DNA of 56,527 nt from Gemmataceae bacterium (GCA_019748295.1 JAIEPT010000078.1:1-56527); one strand, 5' to 3'. Positions 35,809 through 44,546 are shown, numbered from the stretch's first letter. The notes: generated from the sequence alone by a model not told the origin. A program made the numbers and translations.

Positions 35809-36096
35809 TCAGCCATTCGTCAGCGAATCATTGGGGCCGCCTTGCTCCAGTGGGGCAAGGCGCAAGCCGATGTGAGATGCCGCAATCGCGACGACGAGCC
35901 AATGAGCATAGACATGGTAGAACAGACTGAGCCAGCAACTCACGAAACGCGCGGCAGCCAGCCAGCCCGTCGAATCCGGCGGAGCATCGGGCCCAAGCCC
36001 GTCACGCAGGATCCAAGCGAAGAGGGCGAAGCAGGCCGCCATGCTCAATAGCGCCACATACGCAATGGCGACAAAGATCGCCAAGACGGTCCGCAT
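35809..36096 (-). CDS. Small membrane protein of unknown function
   Basis: A 95-residue protein with two hydrophobic helices: MRTVLAIFVAIAYVALLSMA then ACFALFAWIL, and WLSLFYHVYAHWLVVAIAA. The ATG at 36096 has AAAGGAA 6 nt upstream. No family is recognised. A terminator-like hairpin lies between it and ispH. Confidence 0.68.
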   Translation of the reverse strand: MRTVLAIFVAIAYVALLSMAACFALFAWILRDGLGPDAPPDSTGWLAAARFVSCWLSLFYHVYAHWLVVAIAASHIGLRLAPLEQGGPNDSLTNG

Positions 36097-36179
36097 GACG
36101 TTTCCTTTGCTTGGATCATGACTGACGGGTAAAAAATCGCCAAGGAATCGATTTTGCGACGCCAAGCGAATAGCTGTCG

Positions 36180-36206
36180 AAAAAGCCGCGGATTTTCCGC
36201 GGCTTC
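36180..36206 (-). terminator. Terminator after ispH
   Basis: On the minus strand GAAGCCGCGG and CCGCGGCTTTTTC form a stem of 8-9 bp with an AAAAT loop and end in a T-run, a few bases after the ispH stop. Confidence 0.75.
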
Positions 36207-36211
36207 ACGCA

Positions 36212-37066
36212 TTACGCCGCCACGGCAGACGACATGTGCATCAGCGTTTGATGCACGTCCCGAATCGTTTCTTCGAGCGTCGAGGTTCCCGCCGTGAGGC
36301 CGACGTTTTCCAGACCGTGGAACCAGTTCGGATCGAGATCGCCCGCTTCTTGCACGTGAAACGCCGGCAACCCGCGCTCGCGGCAACGCTCCACGAGTTG
36401 ACGCGTGTTGTTCGAGTTGCGGCCGCCGACGACGACGACGCCTTCCACCTGGTCCAGCATCCGTTCCAATGCGTGCTGGTGCTCTTTCGTGGGCAAACAG
36501 ATCGTGTCGATGAAGCGGATGTCGGCCTGCGGGTTGAGTCGTTTGATCTCGTTGCGAATCGCTGCGGCGAGCGGCTCTGGCGTCGTCGTTTGGCACATGA
36601 CGCCCAGGCGATTGTGCGGATATCGCTTCACATGCTCGGGCGTCGGCGCGAGGTCGAAGCTGTGCAAATCCTCGACGATCCCCTGCACTTCCACATGGCC
36701 CGGCTTGCCGATGACGATGACATGCCGCCCCTCGGCTTGCAGCTTCTGGGCGGCTTCATGGGCCCGGGCCACCAGCGGGCATGTCGAATCGATCAGCGTC
36801 TTGCCCCCGGCTTGGAGGCGTTGCCGTTCGCGCCGGCTGATGCCGTGCGCGGTGATCAGCACTTGGTCCGTGAGCGGCAGCGAGTGCCGGCCCTTCTCAT
36901 CGGTCTGCTGGAAGCCGCGGCGATCGAGCTTGTCGAGCACTTGCTCGTTGTGCACGAGTTCGCCATGAATGGTGACGCGTTCGGGCTGGTCGATGTTCTC
37001 GATGATTTCGAGGGCATCGCGTACGCCGAAGCACATTCCCAAAACGTCGGCAACGATGACGTTCAT
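36212..37066 (-). CDS. ispH: 4-hydroxy-3-methylbut-2-enyl diphosphate reductase
   Basis: A 284-residue protein with the three iron-sulfur cysteines of IspH/LytB: C12 in GMCFGV, C96 in DSTCPLV and C190 in DTICLPT. It also has VTIHGELVHN, ITAHGISRRER and VVVVGGRNSNNTRQLVE. It performs the last step of the methylerythritol-phosphate pathway, making IPP and DMAPP. The motif after C190 reads LPTKEHQHAL instead of the common ATRxRQ-type wording, so it belongs to a divergent subgroup. The ATG at 37066 starts right at the conserved N-terminus. Confidence 0.92.
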   Translation of the reverse strand: MNVIVADVLGMCFGVRDALEIIENIDQPERVTIHGELVHNEQVLDKLDRRGFQQTDEKGRHSLPLTDQVLITAHGISRRERQRLQAGGKTLIDSTCPLVARAHEAAQKLQAEGRHVIVIGKPGHVEVQGIVEDLHSFDLAPTPEHVKRYPHNRLGVMCQTTTPEPLAAAIRNEIKRLNPQADIRFIDTICLPTKEHQHALERMLDQVEGVVVVGGRNSNNTRQLVERCRERGLPAFHVQEAGDLDPNWFHGLENVGLTAGTSTLEETIRDVHQTLMHMSSAVAA

Positions 37067-37088
37067 GATCGTTTCTCTTTCCGCGCGG

Positions 37089-37484
37089 TCACGAAGGCTT
37101 CCGATCCATGAACCGCGATTGCTGAAGATCCTTAACCGCCTGCTCCGCATCGCGCATCCGGCGAAGCTCGATCCAATCGAGGAGCAGGCCCAGAGGAACC
37201 GTAACCGGGAACAGCAGCACGCCGCCCCAAAATCCGCCCACGAAGGTCGCCCACGCGGCATCCCGAAGAATCATGGAAAGCGCCGGGATCCCGCCATCGC
37301 GAACCGGCCCTTCGCCGCGCTGCAGAATCATCGCCAACACCGGCTGCACCAAGCTGACGAATGCGCCGACGATCGCTCCAACGGTCACGCCCGCATAGAG
37401 CGCGAACTTCGCCATCCGCGCCGTCCAGAACCACTTCTCGAAGTCCGGCGGCAGCGAGGGCATCGCGCGATCGCTTGCGTCCAT
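37089..37484 (-). CDS. Small two-helix membrane protein
   Basis: A 131-residue protein with two or three hydrophobic helices (FALYAGVTVGAIVGAFVSLV, ATFVGGFWGGVLLFPVTVPL) and a charged C-terminus (RRMRDAEQAVKDLQQSRF). The ATG at 37484 has GGAGGATCC just upstream. It lies 22 nt before ispH on the same strand and is probably co-transcribed with it. No family is recognised. Confidence 0.75.
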   Translation of the reverse strand: MDASDRAMPSLPPDFEKWFWTARMAKFALYAGVTVGAIVGAFVSLVQPVLAMILQRGEGPVRDGGIPALSMILRDAAWATFVGGFWGGVLLFPVTVPLGLLLDWIELRRMRDAEQAVKDLQQSRFMDRKPS

Positions 37485-37567
37485 TGGATCCTCCGTCTTG
37501 GTCCCCTCTCCCCTTTGGGGAGAGGGGGGCGAGGGGAGAGCGCGGTGCAATGTTTCGTTTTGATCTG

Positions 37568-37655
37568 CAAAGCCCCAGGGTAAGCGCAGCGCACCCTGGG
37601 GATCGCACCCGCGGCCGATCCCCACCGTGCGCTGCGCTTACGGTGGGGCTTGGCG
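37568..37655. repeat. Palindromic repeat, family R3 (copy 2)
   Basis: CAAAGCCCCAGGGTAAGCGC, GCACCCTGGGGATC, GATCCCCACCGTGCGCTGCG and GGTGGGGCTTGGC occur in the order seen at 27897-27987. It is flanked on both sides by CCCCTCTCCCC/GGGGAGAGGGG-type hairpin arms (37502-37530 and 37683-37725). Confidence 0.65.
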
Positions 37656-37774
37656 GCGATCAACAAGTCTCTGCACCACTTTCTCCCCTCACCCCCAGCC
37701 CCTCTCCCCAAACGGGAGGGGGGGCAGGAACGCACAAAGCACTTGCTGCCGCAAAGTTCGCAAATCGAAAAAAA

Positions 37775-38155
37775 TCAAGCCGGCGAAAATCCCTTGCCGT
37801 AGGTCTCCGCCTTCGTCCCCATCGCGTCGGCCACCACGCTCTCGAGCGTCTGGATGTATTCGAGGAATCGCTTGCGCCCGTCGTCCGTGAGCTGCACGAG
37901 CGTTTGCGGGCGATTGTCCTTGTAGCCCTTCCAAATCTGGACGAAGTGCGACTCGCTCAAAATCTGCAGATGCCGGCTTAGGTTGCCGTCGGTGAGGGCG
38001 CACAGTTCCTTCAGATCGTTGAAGACCAACCCATTGGGGTGAGTCGCCAGCGAGGCGAGGATGCCGAGGCGAGCCTTTTCGTGGATCACCCGATCGAGCC
38101 CCTCGTAAGAGAATCGGCCCGCTCCTTCGGGAATGCGAACTCGGTCAGTCGCCAT
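37775..38155 (-). CDS. Winged-helix transcriptional regulator (DUF2087/ArsR-MarR-like)
   Basis: A 126-residue protein with a winged-helix core: GLDRVIHEKARLGILASLAT, then HPNGLVFNDLKELCALTDGN and LSRHLQILSESHFVQIWKGY, and a wing around RPQTLVQLTDDGR. It resembles the small regulators that control a neighbouring membrane protein or transporter. Its start overlaps the stop of the upstream membrane-protein gene by 11 nt, so the two are translated together; regulator/membrane-protein pairs of this kind are common in planctomycetes. DNA target unknown. Confidence 0.85.
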   Translation of the reverse strand: MATDRVRIPEGAGRFSYEGLDRVIHEKARLGILASLATHPNGLVFNDLKELCALTDGNLSRHLQILSESHFVQIWKGYKDNRPQTLVQLTDDGRKRFLEYIQTLESVVADAMGTKAETYGKGFSPA

Positions 38156-38756
38156 GTGGACGCTCCAATGTCCAGTAGAGAACCGCGGCCGCGAACAGTT
38201 GGCCGAGGCCGAAAGGGATGGCCATGGCCCAGGGGGACAACGCATGCGGACCCTGGGCGATCGCCAGGCAGCAGACGCCGGCAAGAAGGTAGTAGACGCC
38301 GACGAGAAATGTCGGCTTGGGAAGCAAGCGATACGAAGCGAAGATGCCAAGGGCGAAGACCACCGACCACAATCCCGGCAGCATCCAAATCGCTTCCGAG
38401 GCACGGGCGACGATGGCCCACGTGAGTGCAACGCCGGCAAGCAAACTCGGCGTGAACTGTTCGACAGCGAGTTTCGCGGAAGGGACGCTCAGCGGCGAGT
38501 CGGATCGCCGGCAGTAGAGCACCATGGCCACCCCGGTGACCACCAAGCTGAACGCGGCGGCGGAGATCCACAGCGTGAGGTATTGAGCCATGCTGGCAAG
38601 CGGATCATCGATCCACCATGCCTGCAATCCCGCGGCCAAAATGGCGAGCATTCCGGAAAAAGCGACGGGCGTCGACCGATAGCCGCGAAACGTTTCCGTT
38701 CGCGCCACCTGTTGGCGGATTTCCGCAATCTGAGCCAGGGCCTCGTGCAAGTTCAT
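38145..38756 (-). CDS. Polytopic membrane protein paired with the regulator
   Basis: A 203-residue protein with about six hydrophobic helices (for example FSGMLAILAAGLQAWW, LTLWISAAAFSLVVTGVAMV, LLAGVALTWAIVARA, MLPGLWSVVFALGIFAS). The short soluble N-terminus reads MNLHEALAQIAEIRQQVART. The ATG at 38756 has GAAGGGG upstream. No transporter or enzyme motif is visible. Its coupling to the downstream winged-helix gene suggests that it senses something for, or is regulated by, that protein. Confidence 0.78.
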   Translation of the reverse strand: MNLHEALAQIAEIRQQVARTETFRGYRSTPVAFSGMLAILAAGLQAWWIDDPLASMAQYLTLWISAAAFSLVVTGVAMVLYCRRSDSPLSVPSAKLAVEQFTPSLLAGVALTWAIVARASEAIWMLPGLWSVVFALGIFASYRLLPKPTFLVGVYYLLAGVCCLAIAQGPHALSPWAMAIPFGLGQLFAAAVLYWTLERPHGD

Positions 38757-38905
38757 CGCCGCCCCTTCGGACAACTTTACGATGCAAAGCTACTCGGCTT
38801 TTCACCCGCTGTCAAGGAGAAAACCCGAGCCCCGGACGCGCTTGACTCGCTCTTGCCGCAACCTTAAGACAAAGCTGCCCCTGCCGACACCCGAGATGCG
38901 CCGCG

Positions 38906-39859
38906 ATGAACAACAACTTCCAACTGAAGGTCTTCAGCGGGCGCGGCAACCATTCTCTCGCCGACAAGGTCGCCCAATCCCTTGGCGATCCGCTCGGCAA
39001 AATGACGATCCAGGTTTTCCCTGACGGCGAACTTCTGGCCCGCGTCGATGAAGACGTTCGGGGCCGCGACGTCTTCGTGGTGCAGCCGACCTGCCATCCC
39101 GTCAACGACAACATCATGGAGCTGTTGATCATCCTCGACAGTTTGAAGCGCGCCAGTGCCGGCCGCATCACAATCGTTTGTCCTTACTACGGGTATGCTC
39201 GCCAGGATCGCAAAGACCAGGGGCGCGTGCCGATCACCGCGAAATTGGTGGCCGACCTTTTCCAGACCGCGGGGGCGAATCGGCTCATCGCACTCGACTT
39301 GCATGCGGCACAAATTCAAGGTTTTTTCAACATCCCCGTCGATCATTTGCATGCGGGGCCCGTCATCAACAAGTACGTGAAGAGCCTCAACATCCCAGCC
39401 GAGGATCTTGTCGTCCTGAGCCCGGATGAAGGGAGCATCAAGCGAGCGCTCAAGCACCAGAAAAAGGTGGGCGGAGCGATCGCCATCGTCGACAAGCGCC
39501 GCTACAGCGCGACGGAAACGCGCCAAGCGAACATCATCGGCGCCCCGCTCAAGGACAAGGTCGCCATCATCTTCGACGACATGATCTCGACCGCGGGTTC
39601 GGTCCTTGGCGCCGCCCGCATCGCGAAGCAAGCCGGCGCCCGCGACGTCTACGCCTGCGCCACGCACCCGGTGCTTTGCGGCCCCGCGATCGTCAATCTT
39701 CGCGATGCGCCGGTCACTCAAGTGATCGTCACCGACAGCATCCCGATCACGCCGGAAAAGCAACTGCCCAATATCCACGTCCTCACCGTCGCCCCCCTCC
39801 TCGCGGAAGCAATCAAACGCATCCACTTCAACAAATCCGTCAGCGAACTCTTCGATTGA
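38906..39859 (+). CDS. prs: Ribose-phosphate pyrophosphokinase
   Basis: A 317-residue protein of normal class I PRPP synthetase length. It has LKVFSGRGNHSLADKVAQSL, FPDGELLARVDEDVRGRDVF, PYYGYARQDRKD (flexible loop), DLHAAQIQGFFNIPVDHLHA and the PRPP-binding signature VAIIFDDMISTAGS. It makes PRPP from ribose 5-phosphate and ATP for nucleotide, His and Trp synthesis. The start follows the short gap after the divergent membrane-protein gene. Confidence 0.97.
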   Translation: MNNNFQLKVFSGRGNHSLADKVAQSLGDPLGKMTIQVFPDGELLARVDEDVRGRDVFVVQPTCHPVNDNIMELLIILDSLKRASAGRITIVCPYYGYARQDRKDQGRVPITAKLVADLFQTAGANRLIALDLHAAQIQGFFNIPVDHLHAGPVINKYVKSLNIPAEDLVVLSPDEGSIKRALKHQKKVGGAIAIVDKRRYSATETRQANIIGAPLKDKVAIIFDDMISTAGSVLGAARIAKQAGARDVYACATHPVLCGPAIVNLRDAPVTQVIVTDSIPITPEKQLPNIHVLTVAPLLAEAIKRIHFNKSVSELFD

Positions 39860-40201
39860 CCGTTCTTGCGCCCCCTCCCCTTGGAGGAGAGGGCTATGCG
39901 GTTGCATGTTGGGGCTCCCAGACGCCAGCGACGGTGCGTCTCGCTTCGCGCGATACACGCTCGATACGCTCTACGAAGACCGCTATTGATGATCCGACAG
40001 CGAAAGCGCAGAGGCGGGTCTTGCTCCCCTCTCCCTCCGGGAGAGGGCCGGGAGAGGGCCGGGGGTGAGGGCATGCGACGTGGCGTTACGCGAGAAAAGG
40101 CGCCCTCACCCCAACCCTCTCCCGGAGGGAGAGGGAGGTAGACTAGCTCCTGCCGCTCGCCTAATCTCTCTCCATCCGCGATCATCCCATTTGAGGCCGC
40201 C
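39860..40201. other. Intergenic region dominated by a repeat
   Basis: Between prs and the sugar-epimerase gene. Most of it is family R2 copy 3 (40013-40162). The left part contains CCCCTCCCCTTGGAGGAGAGGG, a partial R2-like arm. No gene. Confidence 0.6.
40013..40162. repeat. Palindromic repeat, family R2 (copy 3)
   Basis: It contains CCCCTCTCCCTCCGGGAGAG, the central block CATGCGACGTGGCGTTACGC then GAGAAAAGGCGCCCTCACCC, and ends TAGCTCCTGCCGCTCGCC. Same orientation as 26660-26816. Confidence 0.75.
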
Positions 40202-41044
40202 ATGTTCACGATCAGTGCGTTTGCCGACGAAATCTCGCCCGATCCGCAGACGCAGATCGACGTCCTCAACGCATGCGCCGTCCGGCATATCGAGTTCCGC
40301 TCGATCCTGCAGACGAACGTGCTCGCACTCTCGGACCTTCAAATCACCGAATTCAAGTCGCTAATCGATGCGAACGGCTTCAAGCTCAGCGCCATCGGCT
40401 CCCCCTTGGGCAAGATCCGCATCGACGAACCCTTCGAGCCGCACCTGCAAAAGCTGCATCGAGCGATCCACCTGTGCAAGGTTTTCGGCACGCCGAACAT
40501 TCGCATCTTCAGTTACTATCCGCCCGAAAACTTCGATGGCGATTGGACGAACATTCGCCCGCAGATCATGGACCGCATGACTCGGAAACTGGAAATCGCG
40601 GCCAAAGCGGGCGTGCGGTTGGTCCATGAAAACGAGCATCGCATCTACGGCGAAGCGATCGACCATGTCGTCGATCTCATGACTACGCTCTCGAAGTGGT
40701 TCGATCAGAAAGCCTTCGGGGCCGTCTACGATGCGGCCAACTACGTGTACGGCGCCCACGACCCGTGGGATGGCTGGGTCCGCACGCGCGATTACACCGT
40801 CCACCTGCACATCAAGGATTGGAAGCACGGCGAACCGCACGGCTCCATTGCGGGCGAAGGACAGGGACAGATTCCGCGCTCGATCGCCGATGCCGTCCAG
40901 CGCGGCTACACCGGCTTCGCGACGATGGAACCCCACCTTCTCGGCGGCGGGCCCACGGGCGGCGTGACGGGGCCGGACCTGTTTCGCAAGGCGGTGGCCG
41001 CGTTCAAGAAAATCCTCGACGACGCCGGAGCGAAGCATCAGTGA
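40202..41044 (+). CDS. Sugar phosphate isomerase/epimerase (xylose-isomerase-like TIM barrel)
   Basis: A 280-residue protein of the AP_endonuc_2/xylose isomerase-like fold. Signs are FTISAFADEISPDPQTQIDV, VRHIEFRSILQTNVL (first Glu ligand), RLVHENEHRIYG (second Glu), AVYDAANYVY (Asp) and HLHIKDWKHGEPH (His), with ATMEPHL supplying the last Glu. These enzymes isomerise or epimerise sugars such as hydroxypyruvate, tagatose or inosose derivatives; the substrate cannot be named. Its TGA overlaps the GTG start of the next gene, so translation is coupled. Confidence 0.87.
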   Translation: MFTISAFADEISPDPQTQIDVLNACAVRHIEFRSILQTNVLALSDLQITEFKSLIDANGFKLSAIGSPLGKIRIDEPFEPHLQKLHRAIHLCKVFGTPNIRIFSYYPPENFDGDWTNIRPQIMDRMTRKLEIAAKAGVRLVHENEHRIYGEAIDHVVDLMTTLSKWFDQKAFGAVYDAANYVYGAHDPWDGWVRTRDYTVHLHIKDWKHGEPHGSIAGEGQGQIPRSIADAVQRGYTGFATMEPHLLGGGPTGGVTGPDLFRKAVAAFKKILDDAGAKHQ

Positions 41045-42456
41045 GCGAAAAGCTGCAAAGCGTGCATGTCCGCATCAACGACGCCGCGACCGGCAAACCA
41101 ACGCCGGTCCGAGTTCGTTTCACGGACGAAGCGGGGACTTATTTCGCGCCGTTGGGACGGCTGTCGCAATTCTCCGAGGCTCGCGGCTTCGACGCAGACG
41201 GCAACACTCGCATCGAAGGCGAAGCATGGGCCTTCGTCGACGGGTCGTTCGAAATCCTGCTGACGCCGGGACGATTCCGCGTGCAGGTCGCGAAGGGGCC
41301 CGAGTATCGTCCGCTCGATGAGTGGATGACGGTGCAAGCCGGTCGCCTTTCAATGCGTTTGACGATCGAACGCATCATCGACATGCACGCGATTGGGTTC
41401 CTGTCTGTTGATATTGCCGCGTTCAACAGGTCGCCGCATTCCGCGTATCTCGAAATGGCTTGCGAAGATCTTTCGGTCGCCAATCTCTTGGTTGCGGAAA
41501 CCAAGATCGGCGACGTCTCGTACCTGCCAAACATCTGCGCGTTTACCGGACAGGATCTGTTGCTCGCCGTGGAGCGGCATGGAATCTTCGTCAACACGCA
41601 CAACCAATCCGACCTTGGCAATCTGCATCTGCTGAACTCGCACCGCGTCGTGTATCCGCTGTCGTTTCGCATTTCGACGGATTCATGGATCCTCGAAGAC
41701 TGGTGCGATCAATGCCATCGCAAAAAAGGGTTGGTGGTCGCGGACGACTGGGCCGAACGATTGACGGGCGCCGAACCGGACGAATTGCTGGCGGAAATCG
41801 TTCGCGGCAAAATCGATGTATTGCATGCTCCGACATGGGACGAGCTTCCCCATTGGTACGAATTGCTCAACGCCGGGCTCCGAATACCCATCGCTGCGGG
41901 AAGCCGAAAAGACGCGAACCGCGGAGCCCTGGGTTCGCCGCGAACCTACGTCGCCGTCAATGAAAAGCACCTGGGAAGTTGGATCGAGCCGATGCGGGAA
42001 GGGCGAAGCTTCGTGACGAACGGCGCCATTCTGGTCGCGAGCTTCAGCGAATTCGAATCGGGCGATGCAATCCCCGCGGCGCGCACATCGGAGCTTCGGT
42101 TCGCTTGCATACCGACAAGCAATGTTCCCATTGGGGAGATCGAAGTCGTTGTCAACGGACAAGTGACGTTTCGGCAGAGCGAGGGCAAGTCGATACCTCC
42201 GACTGGCGGATTAGGCGACTCGGGATGGATCGCCGCACGCTGTCGATCCAGCGACGGCAGGCATTGGGCTCACACCAATCCGGTTTATTTCGAGGGCGAT
42301 AACGGACGAGAGCGAGCGGAAGCCCGCGCCCGCCTGTCAGCCAAGATCGAACGCACGCTGACATGGGCCCGCGAGCCCGGCAATGTCGCCGACGACCGGG
42401 CACGCGAACACTTGATCCAGGTCCACCTCGAAGCGAAGAACCTCCTCCGGAACTGA
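41041..42456 (+). CDS. CehA/McbA-like protein with altered metal site
   Basis: A 471-residue protein laid out like planctomycete CehA/McbA (PHP-fold) metallohydrolases. An N-terminal beta-sandwich (HVRINDAATGKPTPVRVRFT) is followed by the PHP-like region (CEDLSVANLLVAE, KIDVLHAPTWDELPHWYELL, GLRIPIAAGSRKDANRGALG) and a C-terminal beta domain. In the family the PHP domain begins with a metal-binding G-D-x-H-x-H motif. Here residues 122-132 read SVDIAAFNRSP, with no histidines. The metal site is therefore probably lost and the protein may be inactive or binding-only. The GTG start at 41041 overlaps the previous stop. Confidence 0.8.
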   Translation: MSEKLQSVHVRINDAATGKPTPVRVRFTDEAGTYFAPLGRLSQFSEARGFDADGNTRIEGEAWAFVDGSFEILLTPGRFRVQVAKGPEYRPLDEWMTVQAGRLSMRLTIERIIDMHAIGFLSVDIAAFNRSPHSAYLEMACEDLSVANLLVAETKIGDVSYLPNICAFTGQDLLLAVERHGIFVNTHNQSDLGNLHLLNSHRVVYPLSFRISTDSWILEDWCDQCHRKKGLVVADDWAERLTGAEPDELLAEIVRGKIDVLHAPTWDELPHWYELLNAGLRIPIAAGSRKDANRGALGSPRTYVAVNEKHLGSWIEPMREGRSFVTNGAILVASFSEFESGDAIPAARTSELRFACIPTSNVPIGEIEVVVNGQVTFRQSEGKSIPPTGGLGDSGWIAARCRSSDGRHWAHTNPVYFEGDNGRERAEARARLSAKIERTLTWAREPGNVADDRAREHLIQVHLEAKNLLRN

Positions 42457-42470
42457 GCGGCCATAACATA

Positions 42471-42515
42471 TAAACGGTCGCCGTTTAAACGGTCGCCGTT
42501 TAAACGGTCGCCGTT
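42471..42515. repeat. Three tandem 15-bp units with internal dyads
   Basis: TAAACGGTCGCCGTT is repeated three times without gaps. Each unit contains the dyad AACGG-TCG-CCGTT. The block ends 27 nt before the asnB start, a position suited to an operator or to a phase-variable spacer. No protein that would bind it is evident in the window. Confidence 0.85.
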
Positions 42516-42542
42516 CCTCCTTCACCTTGGTTCCCATCGCCC

Positions 42543-44534
42543 ATGTGCGGAATCGCCGGCATCTTGAGTCTTTCGGGCCCGCGGGATATCGAGCCCGCCG
42601 TCATCGAGCGCATGGCGAAAGCCATCGTCCATCGCGGGCCGGATGAAGATGGCTTCTTCTTCCGCCCCGGCCTCGCGCTGGCGAATCGCCGGCTCAGCAT
42701 TGTCGGTCTCGCGGACGGCAAGCAGCCGATCGGCAACGAAGACGGGACCGTGCAGGTCGTCTTCAACGGCGAATTCTTCGACTATCAAAAAGTCCGTAGC
42801 GACTTGCAAGCGCGCGGCCATGTCTTCCGCACGCATTGCGATACGGAGATCTTGCCGCACCTTTGGGAGGATCATGGCGACGCCATGATCGAAAAGCTGC
42901 GCGGGCAATTCGCCTTCGCGCTCTGGGACGAAACGACCCGCAAGCTCACGATCGCTCGCGACCGCTTCGGCATCTGCCCCCTGTACTGGACGCGTCAAAA
43001 AACGGCGGACGGCGAGTTCCTCCTCTTCGCTTCCGAGATCAAGGCGTTGCTCGCCTCGCAAATGATCGAGCGCCGCCCCGATCCGCGCGGCATCAACCAC
43101 ATCTTCACCTTCTTCGCCCTGCCAGGCCCAGTCACGTGTTTCGAGGGGATCAACACGCTGCTTCCGGGACATTACCTCACGATCGACCCGCAGCGCGGCG
43201 CCATCGTCGATCGGCCTTACTGGGAGATCGATTTTCCCGACGCGGGCCAGGAGGAGTGGGGCGACTATCGCCGGATCCGCAGCAATCTGCAGTCGAAGGT
43301 GGTCGCCGGCTTCGAGGAGGTGCTGCGAAACGCGGTCGAACGCCGGCTGCGCGCGGATGTCCCCGTCGTGTCCTATCTTTCCGGCGGCGTTGATTCGAGC
43401 ATCGTCGTCGCCATGGCGTGCGCTCAGCGGCGCTCGGAAGGCAAAGGCCCGATCCCCACGTTCACAATCTCGGTGCAGGACGAAGGTTTTGACGAACGGA
43501 GCGAAGCCGCCCTCGTCAGCAAACACGTCGGCGCGGATGAATCGATTGTCGTCAATTTCGGCCGACAGGAAGTGCTCGAAACGTATCCCGAACTGATCCG
43601 CGCCGCCGAGGGGCCAGTGATCGACACCGCGTGTGCCGCGTTGCTCGCCTTGGCTCGCAAGGTCCACACGACGGGTTACAAGGTTGCGCTCACCGGCGAA
43701 GGCTCCGACGAATGGCTCGCGGGCTATCCGTGGTACAAGATCCAACGCGCACTCGGCTGGCTCGACGTCGTCCCTGGCGTCAAGGGGAGCGAAGCCGCCC
43801 GTCGCCTCTTCATGCGGATCACTGGGGCGCCGAAAGTCGATTGGGCGAATGCTCAACGCATCCAGAAAGCCATCGGCGGACCCAATGCGTGGCTCAATGT
43901 TTACGGCCTCTTCGGAGCCGGCAAGCAACGCTTCTTCAGCAAGGAAATGTGGGCCCGCCTTGGCGATCATCTGCCCTACGAAGACCTTGGTCTCAACCTC
44001 GAAAAAGCCAAACGCTGGCATCCGCTCAATCGCTCCCTCTACCTCGGCGCCCGCGTGATGTTGCCTGGCCTGCTGCTGGCGTCCAAGGGGGATCGCGTGG
44101 CGATGAACTCGTCGGTCGAGACGCGTTATCCGTTTCTCGATGAGGAGGTTTTCGCCTACCTCGCCAAGCTGCATCCGACCTGGAAAATGCGCGGCATGCG
44201 CGACAAGTTGATCCTGCGGTTGCTCGCCGACCGCTGGGTGCCGCGCTCGATCGCATGGCGCCGCAAGGCGATGTTTCGCGCCCCGCTCGATGGGTTCCAC
44301 ACGACGGCGATGCCGACGTTCGTCGATCAACTGCTCAGCGAGGAATCGCTGCGAAAGACGGGCTACTTCGACGTGGCCGAGACGCGTCGCTGGCGAACCG
44401 AATTCCAGAATCTCCGTCGCGGAAGCAGCCAACGCACGATGATCGAAATGGGCCTCGTCGGCGTCGTCGCGACGCAACTCTGGCATCACACCTACATCGA
44501 CCCCACGCTCGCGGATTTGCCGGCGATGGTGTGA
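42543..44534 (+). CDS. asnB: Asparagine synthase (glutamine-hydrolysing)
   Basis: A 663-residue protein. The Ntn glutaminase domain begins MCGIAGILSL with catalytic Cys2, and has AKAIVHRGPDEDGFF, NRRLSIVGLADGKQPI, VVFNGEFFDY and LRGQFAFALWDE. The synthetase domain has the PP-loop YLSGGVDSSIVVAMA and LTGEGSDEWLAGYPWYK. It makes asparagine, or amidates a related substrate, from glutamine and ATP. Tandem 15-bp dyads lie just upstream. At 663 residues it is longer than E. coli AsnB (554) and matches the long exosortase/amidotransferase-like subgroup found in many environmental bacteria. Confidence 0.92.
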   Translation: MCGIAGILSLSGPRDIEPAVIERMAKAIVHRGPDEDGFFFRPGLALANRRLSIVGLADGKQPIGNEDGTVQVVFNGEFFDYQKVRSDLQARGHVFRTHCDTEILPHLWEDHGDAMIEKLRGQFAFALWDETTRKLTIARDRFGICPLYWTRQKTADGEFLLFASEIKALLASQMIERRPDPRGINHIFTFFALPGPVTCFEGINTLLPGHYLTIDPQRGAIVDRPYWEIDFPDAGQEEWGDYRRIRSNLQSKVVAGFEEVLRNAVERRLRADVPVVSYLSGGVDSSIVVAMACAQRRSEGKGPIPTFTISVQDEGFDERSEAALVSKHVGADESIVVNFGRQEVLETYPELIRAAEGPVIDTACAALLALARKVHTTGYKVALTGEGSDEWLAGYPWYKIQRALGWLDVVPGVKGSEAARRLFMRITGAPKVDWANAQRIQKAIGGPNAWLNVYGLFGAGKQRFFSKEMWARLGDHLPYEDLGLNLEKAKRWHPLNRSLYLGARVMLPGLLLASKGDRVAMNSSVETRYPFLDEEVFAYLAKLHPTWKMRGMRDKLILRLLADRWVPRSIAWRRKAMFRAPLDGFHTTAMPTFVDQLLSEESLRKTGYFDVAETRRWRTEFQNLRRGSSQRTMIEMGLVGVVATQLWHHTYIDPTLADLPAMV

Positions 44535-44546
44535 TGGTCTGCTCCT

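Noticed and set aside
42471..42515. The triplicated 15-bp units as a mini-CRISPR
   Set aside because: The units are directly abutting without spacers, so this is a tandem repeat and not a CRISPR array.
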